Origin: Candidatus Competibacteraceae bacterium
GTDB taxonomy: Bacteria; Pseudomonadota; Gammaproteobacteria; Competibacterales; Competibacteraceae
Reading direction: 5' to 3'
Assembly (NCBI GenBank): GCA_016713505.1
Contig: JADJPA010000001.1
Coordinates: 2,121,501-2,185,500, forward strand
DNA length: 64,000 nt
The notes beneath the pieces were generated by a model, which was given only the letters and a program-made list of their open reading frames with translations, made no database searches and had not been told where the DNA came from. This document shows, piece after piece, positions 53,230-61,229 of the stretch (positions are counted from its first letter, which is position 1; every line of letters starts with the position of its first letter). Position numbers and translations under genes: made by a program.

Positions 53230-54342
53230 TCAGTCGAAGCTCCTCAGGGCCAACCCTCCCGCAATCGCCAGCAGCGGCGCATCGCGCAGCAAGGCGCCGC
53301 TGTTGACCCTGACGGCGCTGCCCATGTTCTTGAACGGATTGGCGACCACCGTGGCGATGCCTAAAACGTCCGCAACCACCCGATCCAATCCCATGATCAT
53401 GGCACCTCCGCCTACCAGAACAATAGTATCCACATTATAGCGGCCGGAGACATACTGGTCGGAGGAAAAAAAGAATTGCAAGCCGTGCCCGATCTGCTCG
53501 GCCAGCATTTGCTTGAACGGATCCAACACCGCCATGGCCAAATCATCGGCGCCTTGTCCGGAGCGTTTCATGTGCTCGGCCTGCTCGCGGGGCAGTCCGT
53601 AGAATTCGGCGATCCGCAGCGTGAGCTGATCGCAACCGAACCCCTGCTCGCGGGTAAAAATGACCCGGTCCTGTTGCAGGATGTACAGATTGGTCATTGC
53701 CGCGCCGATATCGACCAGAGCGGTCAACCCGTCCCGCCCCTTGGCCAAACTGATCGATCCGCTTCCGCTTTCGGCCTTGGGGAGCGTATCCGCGAGCAAG
53801 CGAAACATATTTTCCAGAGCGTACACTTCCACATCCACGACCTCTGGAACCAAGCCCGCTTCTTTAAGAGCGGCCTCCCGAGTGTCGACGTTTTCTCGGC
53901 GGGAAGCCACCAGCATGACATCCTGCATCTCGCTGTTGGCCTGAGAAGGTCCTTTTACTTCAAAATCCAGGTAAACCTCTTCGATCGGATACGGAATATA
54001 CTGAGAGGCCTCGATTGGCATATTGGCTTCGATGTCGCTCTCTTTAAACTCCGCCGGCATCGGTACGGCGCGGGTGATGACGCTGGAGGTTGGCACGGCG
54101 ACCGCGGCCCGTCGCAGCCGAGTGCCGGATCTGCGCCACGCGCGCTTGATCGCTTCGCCGACCTCAGTGGGATCGGTCAAATTACGGTCTTCCATCATCC
54201 CTTCACCAAGCGGTTCGATCGCGAAGGCCTCGACCCGAAACCGCTGCCCGGAACGGCTCAGTTCGATCAGCTTGACCGCTGAGGGACTGATATCGATGCC
54301 CAAAATGGGTTCTTTACGCGTGAACAGAGCCAATTTATGCAT
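53230..54342 (-). CDS. pilM: Pilus assembly ATPase-fold protein PilM
   Basis: Actin/FtsA-like cytoplasmic protein that binds the PilN tail. ILGIDISPSAVKLIELSRSG is the phosphate-1 loop; the second nucleotide motif region is LTALVDIGAAMTNLYILQQD and TIVLVGGGAMIMGLDRVVAD the adenosine region. It has 370 residues (about 354 in P. aeruginosa). First gene of the pil operon. Upstream on this strand a TTGACA box at about 54437-54442 with a poor -10 is the best promoter candidate. Confidence 0.96.
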   Translation of the reverse strand: MHKLALFTRKEPILGIDISPSAVKLIELSRSGQRFRVEAFAIEPLGEGMMEDRNLTDPTEVGEAIKRAWRRSGTRLRRAAVAVPTSSVITRAVPMPAEFKESDIEANMPIEASQYIPYPIEEVYLDFEVKGPSQANSEMQDVMLVASRRENVDTREAALKEAGLVPEVVDVEVYALENMFRLLADTLPKAESGSGSISLAKGRDGLTALVDIGAAMTNLYILQQDRVIFTREQGFGCDQLTLRIAEFYGLPREQAEHMKRSGQGADDLAMAVLDPFKQMLAEQIGHGLQFFFSSDQYVSGRYNVDTIVLVGGGAMIMGLDRVVADVLGIATVVANPFKNMGSAVRVNSGALLRDAPLLAIAGGLALRSFD

Positions 54343-54566
54343 CCTCTACTCAATCGGATTGGACGAATCAAACCCACTTGGTGAATATAGCAAACAACCC
54401 AAATCAAAACATGAAAAATGTGACGCTAGCAGGAAATAATGTCAAGATTGTACGCTGGAACGCTACCGATGTGGTAGAAAAAGACCACAGTAATGGTGGG
54501 TCTGGCTGACGATTCGTCTTGACTATGGCCGCTTGCTAGCCCTCACCGCACTCTCGGAGTTTATCC

Positions 54567-55181
54567 ATGGCCCGCCGTCATCGCGACCACCACCGCCTCA
54601 AAACCTTGCTGGCCCAGGAATGCGCCCGCTTGATGGCAGAGGAAGGGATCAAGGATTTTCGCACCGCCAAGCGCAAGGCGGCCGTGCGCTTGATGATCGA
54701 TGATAAAGCGGCCCTACCTGATAATGCCCAAATCGAACAGGCCGTGCTCGAACATCAACGCTTGTTCCATGCCGAACGGCAGGTAGATCGCTTGCGCGAG
54801 TTGCGCCAGACTGCTTTGGAAGCCATGAGTTTTCTGGCGCGCTTTCGCCCCAAGCTCGTCGGATCGGTGTTGAGCGGCACTGCCGGCTCCCACTCCGACA
54901 TTCAGCTCCACCTGTTTGCTGATACCCCCAAGGATGTCCTGCTATTTTTGATGGAGCATCACATTCCCTTGGAAACTTCGGAACGCCGCCTCAAGCTGAA
55001 TAACGGCGATCGTGTCATCCTGCCGGTCTTTGGCTTCAGGGCCGGCGACACGCTCATCGATCTGACGGTTTTCGCGCCTTTGGACGAACGGGAACCGCCG
55101 CGCAGTTCGGTCGATGGCCGACCTTTACGGCGCGCCGGCCCGACCGAAGTGGAGTTACTATTATTTTCCGACTCGCCCTAG
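54567..55181 (+). CDS. Conserved protein resembling a degenerate nucleotidyltransferase
   Basis: 204 residues. The first half is helical and basic (RRHRDHHRLKTLLAQECARL). Around residue 98 comes LVGSVLSGTAGSHSDIQLHL, which resembles the nucleotidyltransferase pattern 'GS...G...SDID', with the second acidic position replaced by Gln and the partner acid in FAD nearby. Later LPVFGFRAGDTLIDLTVFAP looks like the third catalytic strand region. It may be an inactive or altered member. Gene is divergent from pilM. I have no name for it. Confidence 0.55.
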   Translation: MARRHRDHHRLKTLLAQECARLMAEEGIKDFRTAKRKAAVRLMIDDKAALPDNAQIEQAVLEHQRLFHAERQVDRLRELRQTALEAMSFLARFRPKLVGSVLSGTAGSHSDIQLHLFADTPKDVLLFLMEHHIPLETSERRLKLNNGDRVILPVFGFRAGDTLIDLTVFAPLDEREPPRSSVDGRPLRRAGPTEVELLLFSDSP

Positions 55182-55246
55182 GCGCGGTCCTGAACAGATC
55201 CTGCAAAGCTTCGTGGCGAACAGCGGCTTTTTTGACTGAGATCTGT

Positions 55247-55519
55247 TCAAGCGGCGGTTGCGGAACTCGGGTGGGTATCCACAAAATGTTTCAGCACCAG
55301 CTTTAACTCAAGGGCTTGCTCAGGGTGGCCGCGCCGGCGCGCTGCCTCGATATCATCCAGAATAATCCTTTTCAGCATCGGGACACCCTCGGGGCTATGC
55401 ACCAAGTAGCTGCCCATCTCCAAAGCCGCCATCTCCGGCAGACGTTCGTGCTGGGCAACCGCTTCGATTTCCTCTTCGGTCAGATCGCTCGCCTCTACAC
55501 AATCTTGATACGTCAACAT
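55247..55519 (-). CDS. Small conserved hypothetical protein, 90 residues
   Basis: Acidic helical protein (MLTYQDCVEASDLTEEEIEA, then VAQHERLPEMAALEMGSYLV). AGGAGGA sits right before the ATG at 55519, an excellent ribosome site, and codon use resembles the core genes, supporting a real gene. No domain recognised. It converges with the nucleotidyltransferase-like gene. Confidence 0.65.
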   Translation of the reverse strand: MLTYQDCVEASDLTEEEIEAVAQHERLPEMAALEMGSYLVHSPEGVPMLKRIILDDIEAARRRGHPEQALELKLVLKHFVDTHPSSATAA

Positions 55520-56160
55520 GGCGTTCCTCCTCTAAATTTCGTGGCTTACCAGCGCCCTACCAAGGAGAGAACAGACAGCAAGTACGGTCGCTCTTTGGTG
55601 AAGAGAGCCGACTACAGGTTAAACCTAGTCCCTCCTCCAAACAAGTACAACCTTTATAAAAATAGGATTATTGTCGCTCTTGGCATGACACCCGAGCGAT
55701 CCTTCAAAACGTAGGTGGGTAGTGGTTTATCCCTATTTACGATCACCCGAACCTTTGGCTATCTTGATGGAGTTAAGTACATACGATCATGACGGCATTG
55801 GCGCCGAGCGCCGGGCCTCAACCTTTAACATGGTTAGCCGCGAAGACGGAGAGGAGCCTTAAAACCACCACACAGGATCGAGGGTCGGCCTGCCACCGTC
55901 CGACCAAAGCGCCCTAGCGCGTGCCTTGACCAGCACACTCGATAACCCACAATCAAAACTCCTCGAACTCTTCGCGGCCGACCCTCCTCTGAAGGGTCGG
56001 CCGGGAGCCGACGTCCTTTCCCAATCCAGCCGCAACAAACAATCCACCCCCTTTACTAAAAGGCATCCGCCGGGCCGTTGGTCCTTCGTGGATTCCTCAG
56101 CGCCTTCGCGGTATCATCCGACCTTGGATTCACCGCCAGCCACTCCTTCTCAATTGGGTT
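55520..56160. other. Spacer with repeats and hairpins, no gene
   Basis: About 640 bp. It contains a strong hairpin (55976-56002), a second copy of its arm at 55881-55890, and short motifs such as CCGCGAAGACGGAGAGG and CCTTCGTGGATTCCTCAGCG of the kind found in scattered intergenic repeats in environmental Proteobacteria. Frames crossing it look random. It may hold the promoter of the DUF1289 gene. Confidence 0.45.
55976..56002. repeat. 10-bp inverted repeat
   Basis: GGCCGACCCT (55976-55985), seven-base loop, AGGGTCGGCC (55993-56002). No T-run follows on either strand, so it is not a standard terminator. A further copy of the right arm is at 55881-55890 and could pair alternatively. Confidence 0.8.
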
Positions 56161-56373
56161 ATGACCGACAGCCCTGCTTCCCTCAGCGATCCACCCTCTC
56201 CCTGCGTCGGCGTCTGTGCGATCAATCCCCAAACTCAATTATGCGACGGCTGTCTTCGTACCTTGGACGAAATTAGTGCTTGGTGGGATTACAACCCCAC
56301 GCAAAAACAAGCCGTCCTGACCGATGTGGAAAACCGCTTGCAGCGCCTCATGGATGGTACTTTCTTCGACTGA
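56161..56373 (+). CDS. DUF1289 protein
   Basis: 70 residues. Cysteine signature PCVGVCAINPQTQLCDGCLR, followed by TLDEISAWWDYNPTQKQAVL, defines the DUF1289 family, thought to bind a metal or Fe-S centre. Starts at ATG 56161. Small proteins like this often sit beside redox or dehydrogenase genes; here the DUF2889 gene follows 40 bp later. Confidence 0.9.
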   Translation: MTDSPASLSDPPSPCVGVCAINPQTQLCDGCLRTLDEISAWWDYNPTQKQAVLTDVENRLQRLMDGTFFD

Positions 56374-56413
56374 AACCGTGCGGCCCCGCCGATGAATTTC
56401 CCAGGAGAACCTC

Positions 56414-57022
56414 ATGCCGCTTTCAGAGCCCGCGTCTCGCCATTTGCTTCACAACCGCACCGTTCAGTGTTGGGGCTATCGCCGCGCAGATGGTCTGTGG
56501 GATATCGAGGGGCGGATGGTCGATACGAAAACCTATGCGTTTCCCAACGAAGACCGGGGAGGGACGCTGGAACCCGGCGATGCGCTGCATGACATGTGGA
56601 TACGCCTGACCGTGGACAGCCAGTTCCGCATTCACGACATCGAAGCGCGCACCGACGGTTCACCCTTCTCGCTTTGTCCCGCGATCACCGACCGTTACCG
56701 CCAGCTGATCGGGGTCCGCATCGGACCGGGCTGGTCGCTCAAACTGCGAGAATTGTTCGCCGGGATCAATGGTTGCACGCACATGACCGAATTATTGGGT
56801 CCTGTCGCCACCACCATGTTCCAAACCCTCTACGGCAAACGCTACGATGAGGAAGACGTCAAAGCGCCGGAACAACGCTCGGCTCCGCCCGTTCTGAACA
56901 CCTGTCACGCCCTGGCCAGCACCAGCCCGGTCGTCAAAAAGCGTTGGCCGCGCGACTATACCGGCTCAAACGATCACAGCGATGTCAGAAACCGGCCGCT
57001 GTTGGATGATTGCATCACCTGA
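56414..57022 (+). CDS. DUF2889 protein
   Basis: 202 residues. Opening HLLHNRTVQCWGYRRADGLW and the later GCTHMTELLGPVATTMFQTL and NTCHALASTSPVVKKRWP are hallmarks of the DUF2889 family, which has no established role. Three conserved histidines and cysteines (CTHM, TCHAL) suggest metal binding. Convergent with gpsA, with 27 bp between stops. Confidence 0.88.
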   Translation: MPLSEPASRHLLHNRTVQCWGYRRADGLWDIEGRMVDTKTYAFPNEDRGGTLEPGDALHDMWIRLTVDSQFRIHDIEARTDGSPFSLCPAITDRYRQLIGVRIGPGWSLKLRELFAGINGCTHMTELLGPVATTMFQTLYGKRYDEEDVKAPEQRSAPPVLNTCHALASTSPVVKKRWPRDYTGSNDHSDVRNRPLLDDCIT

Positions 57023-57049
57023 GGGAAGGGCTTGAAGGCCCATCGCCCG

Positions 57050-58057
57050 CTAAAGAATCTCCGGCTTCGGATCGCGAGCCAGCAGGCTTTCCACCGCTCG
57101 CCGGGGGTTTTGACCGTGGTGCAGCACCCGATCGACTTGTTCGGCAATCGGCATATCGACTCGGTAGTGCCGGGCCAGCCGCAACGCCTCCCGCACCGTG
57201 GCCGCGCCTTCCACCACTTGACCGATGGCGGCGAACGCCGTCTCAGCCTTCTCGCCTCGCCCGAGCGCCAGCCCGAAGCGACGGTTGCGCGATTGGTCGT
57301 CGGTACAGGTCAGCACCAGATCGCCGATGCCGGCCAGCCCCATGAAGGTTTCGCGTTGCCCTCCCGCCGCCAAGCCAAGTCGCGCCATCTCCGCCAGCCC
57401 ACGGGTGATAAGCGCCGCTCGGGCGTTGGCCCCAAACCCCAAACCGTCGGCGATGCCGGCGGCGATCGCCAAAACATTCTTGATCGCCCCGCCCAACTCC
57501 ACGCCGATGACATCGGTGCTGGTATAGGCGCGCAAATTGGAGCCGTGCAACCAAGCCGCCACCCGGCGCGCGTGCGCGGTATCTCGCGCGGCGACCGTCA
57601 CCGCGGTCGGCAGACCCAGCGCGACTTCGCGGGCGAAACTGGGACCGGAGATGACCGCCGTCGGCCAAGCTTGCCCCAGGAGCTCCGCCGCCACCTGGTG
57701 CAGGAACCGACCGCTACCCGGCTCCAAGCCTTTAGTCGCCCAAGCCAGACTGATACGAGGCGACAAATGCACGCGCAGCCGAGCCAGCGTTTCGCCGTAA
57801 GCGTGGCTAGGCACCGCCACTAACGCCAGTGCTGACCCAGCCACTGCCTCAGCCAGATCCGACCCCGCATGCAGCGCGGCAGGAAACGGAACACCCGGCA
57901 GGTAACGGCGGTTTTCCCGGTCGCCGCACAGCGCGGCGACTTCAGCGGGATCATGCCCCCACAAACGAACCGCATGCCCGTTGCGCGCCAGCAATAACCC
58001 TAAGGCCGTACCCCAGGAGCCCGCACCCAGCACGGTGACCGGCGCGGCGGCGTTCAT
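57050..58057 (-). CDS. gpsA: Glycerol-3-phosphate dehydrogenase [NAD(P)+]
   Basis: Makes sn-glycerol-3-phosphate from dihydroxyacetone phosphate for phospholipids. NAD loop VTVLGAGSWGTALGLLLARN; catalytic lysine in LGGAIKNVLAIAAGIADGL; substrate loop LICTCTDDQSRNRRFG-type sequence (seen as LVLTCTDDQSRNRRFG). It has 335 residues from ATG 58057. It comes 4 bp after secB, the same neighbour order as in E. coli. Confidence 0.96.
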   Translation of the reverse strand: MNAAAPVTVLGAGSWGTALGLLLARNGHAVRLWGHDPAEVAALCGDRENRRYLPGVPFPAALHAGSDLAEAVAGSALALVAVPSHAYGETLARLRVHLSPRISLAWATKGLEPGSGRFLHQVAAELLGQAWPTAVISGPSFAREVALGLPTAVTVAARDTAHARRVAAWLHGSNLRAYTSTDVIGVELGGAIKNVLAIAAGIADGLGFGANARAALITRGLAEMARLGLAAGGQRETFMGLAGIGDLVLTCTDDQSRNRRFGLALGRGEKAETAFAAIGQVVEGAATVREALRLARHYRVDMPIAEQVDRVLHHGQNPRRAVESLLARDPKPEIL

Positions 58058-58061
58058 ACTC

Positions 58062-58529
58062 TTAGTGCGGCGCCGGAGCAGCGCCCGCCGCCGCCTGTTG
58101 CTGTTGCAGGCGCTGCATGTAAAGACCATCGAAATTGATCGGATTGAGCAGCAGGGGTGGAAACCCCCCTTTGCCGATCAGGGAAGCCAGTTCCTCCCGC
58201 GCAAAAGGGAACAGGATGTTCGGACAGAAGGCGTGCAGCATGTGACCCATTTGTGCGTCATCGAAGCCTTTGAGGGTAAACAGGCCAGCCTGTTGGACCT
58301 CGGCCAAATACGCCGTACGCTCGCCGAGTTTCGAGGTCACCGTGACGGTCAGCACGACTTCGAACAGCTCCTGGGTTAGCGGCGTGGCACCGGTTTCCAA
58401 CCGCACTTCACTCTGCGGCTGCCATTGTTCGTTGAAAATCGCCGGGGAATTGGGCGTCTCCAGCGAGACATCCTTGATATATACCTTCTGAATATCGAAC
58501 TGCTGGGACACCTGCGGTTGTTCGCTCAT
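58062..58529 (-). CDS. secB: Protein-export chaperone SecB
   Basis: Cytoplasmic chaperone that keeps precursors unfolded for SecA. FDIQKVYIKDVSLETPNSPA, FEVVLTVTVTSKLGERTAYL and CPNILFPFAREELASLIGKG are all typical. It has 155 residues from ATG 58529 (MSEQPQVSQQ); the frame is open upstream without homology. Lies downstream of a glutaredoxin, as in E. coli (grxC-secB-gpsA). Confidence 0.96.
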   Translation of the reverse strand: MSEQPQVSQQFDIQKVYIKDVSLETPNSPAIFNEQWQPQSEVRLETGATPLTQELFEVVLTVTVTSKLGERTAYLAEVQQAGLFTLKGFDDAQMGHMLHAFCPNILFPFAREELASLIGKGGFPPLLLNPINFDGLYMQRLQQQQAAAGAAPAPH

Positions 58530-58639
58530 GCGCAATGCCTTGTGAGTGGATAAGCCTGATTTGAAGTGTGACAGCACAGAAAACCGACCGGCGCCATCCT
58601 CACTGCCGCCCGATCGAGAGCGCGAGGGCTGACGCTGGC

Positions 58640-58894
58640 TCAGTCGTTTAAAAGCGGCTCCAGTTCGCCGCGCCGATCCAAGGCGAACAACTCATCGCAA
58701 CCCCCGACATGCCGGCCGCCGATGAAAATCTGCGGCACCGTGTCACGGCCGGTGCGCTGCGCGATCTCGTCCCATAATTGCGGGTTCTGACCGACATCCA
58801 ACACGGTGTAACGCACTCCCTTGCTGTCCAGCAGCGCTCGCGCCCGCCGGCAATAAGGGCAAAACGGACTGGAATAGACGATGATGTCGGGCAT
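58640..58894 (-). CDS. grxC: Glutaredoxin 3
   Basis: 84-residue thiol-disulfide oxidoreductase using glutathione. Active site SSPFCPYCRRA with Cys12 and Cys15; glutathione-binding TVPQIFIGGRHVGGCDELFA. Normal length. Upstream the rhodanese gene ends about 26 bp before; part of the same transcription unit as the sulfur genes. Confidence 0.95.
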   Translation of the reverse strand: MPDIIVYSSPFCPYCRRARALLDSKGVRYTVLDVGQNPQLWDEIAQRTGRDTVPQIFIGGRHVGGCDELFALDRRGELEPLLND

Positions 58895-58920
58895 GACGAG
58901 GCAGCGGCGCCTTGGAAACG

Positions 58921-59349
58921 CTATTTCTTACGGTCGACCGGCAGGTGCGCATCCACCCAGGCAGGCAGCCCGCCATTCAAACTATACACGTTGCCAATGC
59001 CATTTTTCTTAAGCTGGGCGCAGGCGGATTGTGAAGTCGTTCCAGTGCGGCAATACACGATAATCGGTTTGTCGCCGGCCTTGCCCAGCTCGCTCAACCG
59101 CTCCAGCAGCGAAGCAGACGGGATATGGCGGGCTTGCGGAATATGGCTCTCTCGGTATTCGGCGCCGTCTCGAATATCGACGATCCACGCCTCCTGATCG
59201 TTGATCAAACGGAGCGCCTCGGCAGCGTTGAGCGCGGTGACGCCGCGGAGCTTGCGCAGGATTTCATTGCCCGCCAGCAGACCCAAAATAACGAAAAACG
59301 CCATGAACAACAGCCAATTCTGTAAAGCAAATTCGGAAAGATCACTCAT
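58921..59349 (-). CDS. Membrane-anchored rhodanese (YibN-like)
   Basis: Sulfurtransferase fold with one N-terminal membrane helix (WLLFMAFFVILGLLAG). Rhodanese domain from about residue 38; active-site loop CRTGTTSQSA with catalytic Cys100. It has 142 residues from ATG 59349 with CAGGAG upstream. Same strand as the ArsR-DUF2892 genes and glutaredoxin. Reaction: transfer of sulfane sulfur, probably from persulfides or thiosulfate. Confidence 0.9.
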   Translation of the reverse strand: MSDLSEFALQNWLLFMAFFVILGLLAGNEILRKLRGVTALNAAEALRLINDQEAWIVDIRDGAEYRESHIPQARHIPSASLLERLSELGKAGDKPIIVYCRTGTTSQSACAQLKKNGIGNVYSLNGGLPAWVDAHLPVDRKK

Positions 59350-59378
59350 GAAAACTCCTGGGAATCGCTCGATGCCGC

Positions 59379-59597
59379 TCAAGTCCGATCGCCGGTCTTA
59401 GGAACCCCCAGCCTCCATAAAATCAGTTCCGCCGGACAAAATCGGGTAAAACCGCTTTGAAACAGATTCAAGCCGACGAAGGCCGTGAACCATAACCAAT
59501 AGCCGCTGTGATAAAGCGGGCTGGCCGGCGCGCCCAACAGCAGAGACAACAAGACAAAGGAACCCGCCATGATCCGGATGATTCTTTCACTGTTCAT
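59379..59597 (-). CDS. DUF2892 inner-membrane protein (YgaP-tail-like)
   Basis: 72 residues with two hydrophobic stretches (IMAGSFVLLSLLLG and GYWLWFTAFVGLNLFQSGFT). FQSGFTRFCPAELILWRLG is the conserved end, including a membrane-facing cysteine. In E. coli the same module is the C-terminal tail of YgaP, fused to a rhodanese; here the rhodanese is a separate gene 29 bp downstream. Confidence 0.88.
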   Translation of the reverse strand: MNSERIIRIMAGSFVLLSLLLGAPASPLYHSGYWLWFTAFVGLNLFQSGFTRFCPAELILWRLGVPKTGDRT

Positions 59598-59666
59598 GCT
59601 TGACCTCGATGAGCGAGCGCCGGGGGACCGACCGGTATCGATCCGCCAGCGCCCGAGCGGTACCGA

Positions 59667-60029
59667 TCAAAGCCGCGCGCAGAACACGTCCCGCATCATC
59701 CCGATCAACCGCAGCGTGCGGGCGTCACCGACCCGATAATAGACGCGGTTGGCGTCCTTGCGACAGGTGAGAATACCCTTATCGCGCAAGATGGCCAGAT
59801 GTTGGGAAATGTTGCTTTGCGAGGTTCCGACATGCTCGACGATTTCTTGAACGCCGACTTCCTGGCCCCCCAAAATACAGAGAATCTTCAGACGCAAGGG
59901 ATGCGACATCGCTTTGAGGGAGCGCGAGGCCCGTTCGATGTCCTCATCGCGCGTCATCAAAAAATCCGCTGGCGAGACACCGACCGGAGCGCCGTCATCC
60001 GACATTCCCGCACACTCGCTGCGTACCAT
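59667..60029 (-). CDS. ArsR-family regulator with persulfide-sensor cysteine pair
   Basis: 120 residues. Winged helix: MSHPLRLKILCILGG, recognition helix TSQSNISQHLAILRDKGI, then the wing CRKDANRVYYRVGD. Cys51 (in LKILC) and Cys117 (in DVFCARL) are 66 residues apart and sit where the BigR/SqrR/YgaV sulfide sensors have their two thiols. A typical arsenic or zinc site is absent. It probably represses the downstream DUF2892-rhodanese-glutaredoxin genes and is released by persulfides. Start: ATG 60029, with ATG 60005 as alternative. The operator-like palindrome is 31 bp upstream. Confidence 0.85.
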   Translation of the reverse strand: MVRSECAGMSDDGAPVGVSPADFLMTRDEDIERASRSLKAMSHPLRLKILCILGGQEVGVQEIVEHVGTSQSNISQHLAILRDKGILTCRKDANRVYYRVGDARTLRLIGMMRDVFCARL

Positions 60030-60059
60030 GAATGACCCAGCTTTGTTTTGATGATTTGC

Positions 60060-60079
60060 ATATTAGCATAGCTTAATAT
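60060..60079. promoter_or_regulatory. AT-rich palindrome, probable operator of the ArsR-family regulator
   Basis: ATATTAGCATAGCTTAATAT, with half-sites ATATTAGC and GCTTAATAT around ATA. It lies about 30 bp upstream of the regulator's start, between it and gpmA, and overlaps -10-like TAATAT on the minus strand. Placement and shape are as expected for ArsR-family operators. Confidence 0.6.
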
Positions 60080-60276
60080 AGCGATCCTGAGAAGTTACTC
60101 CGGCTCTCGACTGGCGAAATCGGTCGCCCCAGCGTATCATCGGCCGACGGAATTTCCAGGGAATTTCACTGGATCGGCTCACCGCCAACCCCGGCGAGTT
60201 CGGCTGTAGCGCCTGGCGTCGCCTGTCACTTCCAATCCGATAACGACAATAACCGCTCTGCATCGAGGAGGCATTC

Positions 60277-61023
60277 ATGTATAAAATCGTACTCATCCGC
60301 CACGGCGAAAGCCAATGGAACCTGGAAAACCGCTTCACGGGATGGGTCGATGTCGACTTGTCCGAAAAGGGTCGCGAGGAGGCGAAAAAAGGCGGTCAAG
60401 CCCTCAAGAAGGAAGGCTACGTTTTCGATGTGGCGTTCACCTCGGTGCTGAAGCGCGCCATCCACACCCTGTGGACCGTGCTCGATGAATTGGATCTGGC
60501 CTGGATTCCGGTGCAGCGGAGCTGGCGGCTCAACGAGCGCCATTACGGGGCCTTGGCCGGCCTGAACAAATCCGAAACCGCCGCCAAGCACGGCGAGGAA
60601 CAGGTCAAGATTTGGCGGCGCAGCTTCGACATCCCGCCGCCGCCCTTGGACCCGAACGATCCAGGCCATCCGACCAAGGACCCGCGTTACGCCGGTCTCG
60701 ATCCGCGCGTGCTGCCCGCCACCGAAAGCCTCAAAACCACCATCGACCGGGTGCTTCCGTTCTGGCACGACACCATCGTGCCGGCCATCCGTTCCGGCAA
60801 GCGGGTCATCATCGCCGCCCACGGCAACAGCCTGCGCGCGCTGGTCAAATACCTTGACAACATACCTGACGACGCCATCGTCGCCATGAACATTCCGACC
60901 GCCGTGCCGCTGGTCTACGAGCTCGATGAAAACTTGCGGCCCATCAAGAACTATTACCTTGCCGACCCCGAGGAACTCAAGAAACTGATGGACGCGGTCG
61001 CCAACCAAGGTAAAGCCAAATAG
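60277..61023 (+). CDS. gpmA: 2,3-bisphosphoglycerate-dependent phosphoglycerate mutase
   Basis: Interconverts 3- and 2-phosphoglycerate in glycolysis. LIRHGESQWNLENRFTGWVD carries the phospho-histidine (His9); LNERHYGALAGLNKSET contains the catalytic glutamate and AAHGNSLRALVKYL the second histidine. It has 248 residues, as in E. coli (250). ATG 60277. A GC-rich inverted repeat (61051-61058 with 61079-61086) follows the stop but has no T-run. Confidence 0.97.
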   Translation: MYKIVLIRHGESQWNLENRFTGWVDVDLSEKGREEAKKGGQALKKEGYVFDVAFTSVLKRAIHTLWTVLDELDLAWIPVQRSWRLNERHYGALAGLNKSETAAKHGEEQVKIWRRSFDIPPPPLDPNDPGHPTKDPRYAGLDPRVLPATESLKTTIDRVLPFWHDTIVPAIRSGKRVIIAAHGNSLRALVKYLDNIPDDAIVAMNIPTAVPLVYELDENLRPIKNYYLADPEELKKLMDAVANQGKAK

Positions 61024-61229
61024 CCATCGGCGTTCCTACCTGTCTCTAGCGCCCGGCGCCAGCAAACAACCAACGCGACGCCGGGCCTTAGCGCACCAGC
61101 CCCACATCGAGCACCGCTAGAATTTTTCCGACCGCGCAATTTTGAAGCTCGATCCATTGTCTTAGCCAAGCGATTCGCCAAAGCCTTCTGGGCTTCCTTG
61201 CTGCAATCAATAGAAGTTTGGAGCGAAAA

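Noticed and set aside
61051..61086. GC-rich inverted repeat after gpmA as a terminator
   Set aside because: 20-base loop and no T-run on either strand.
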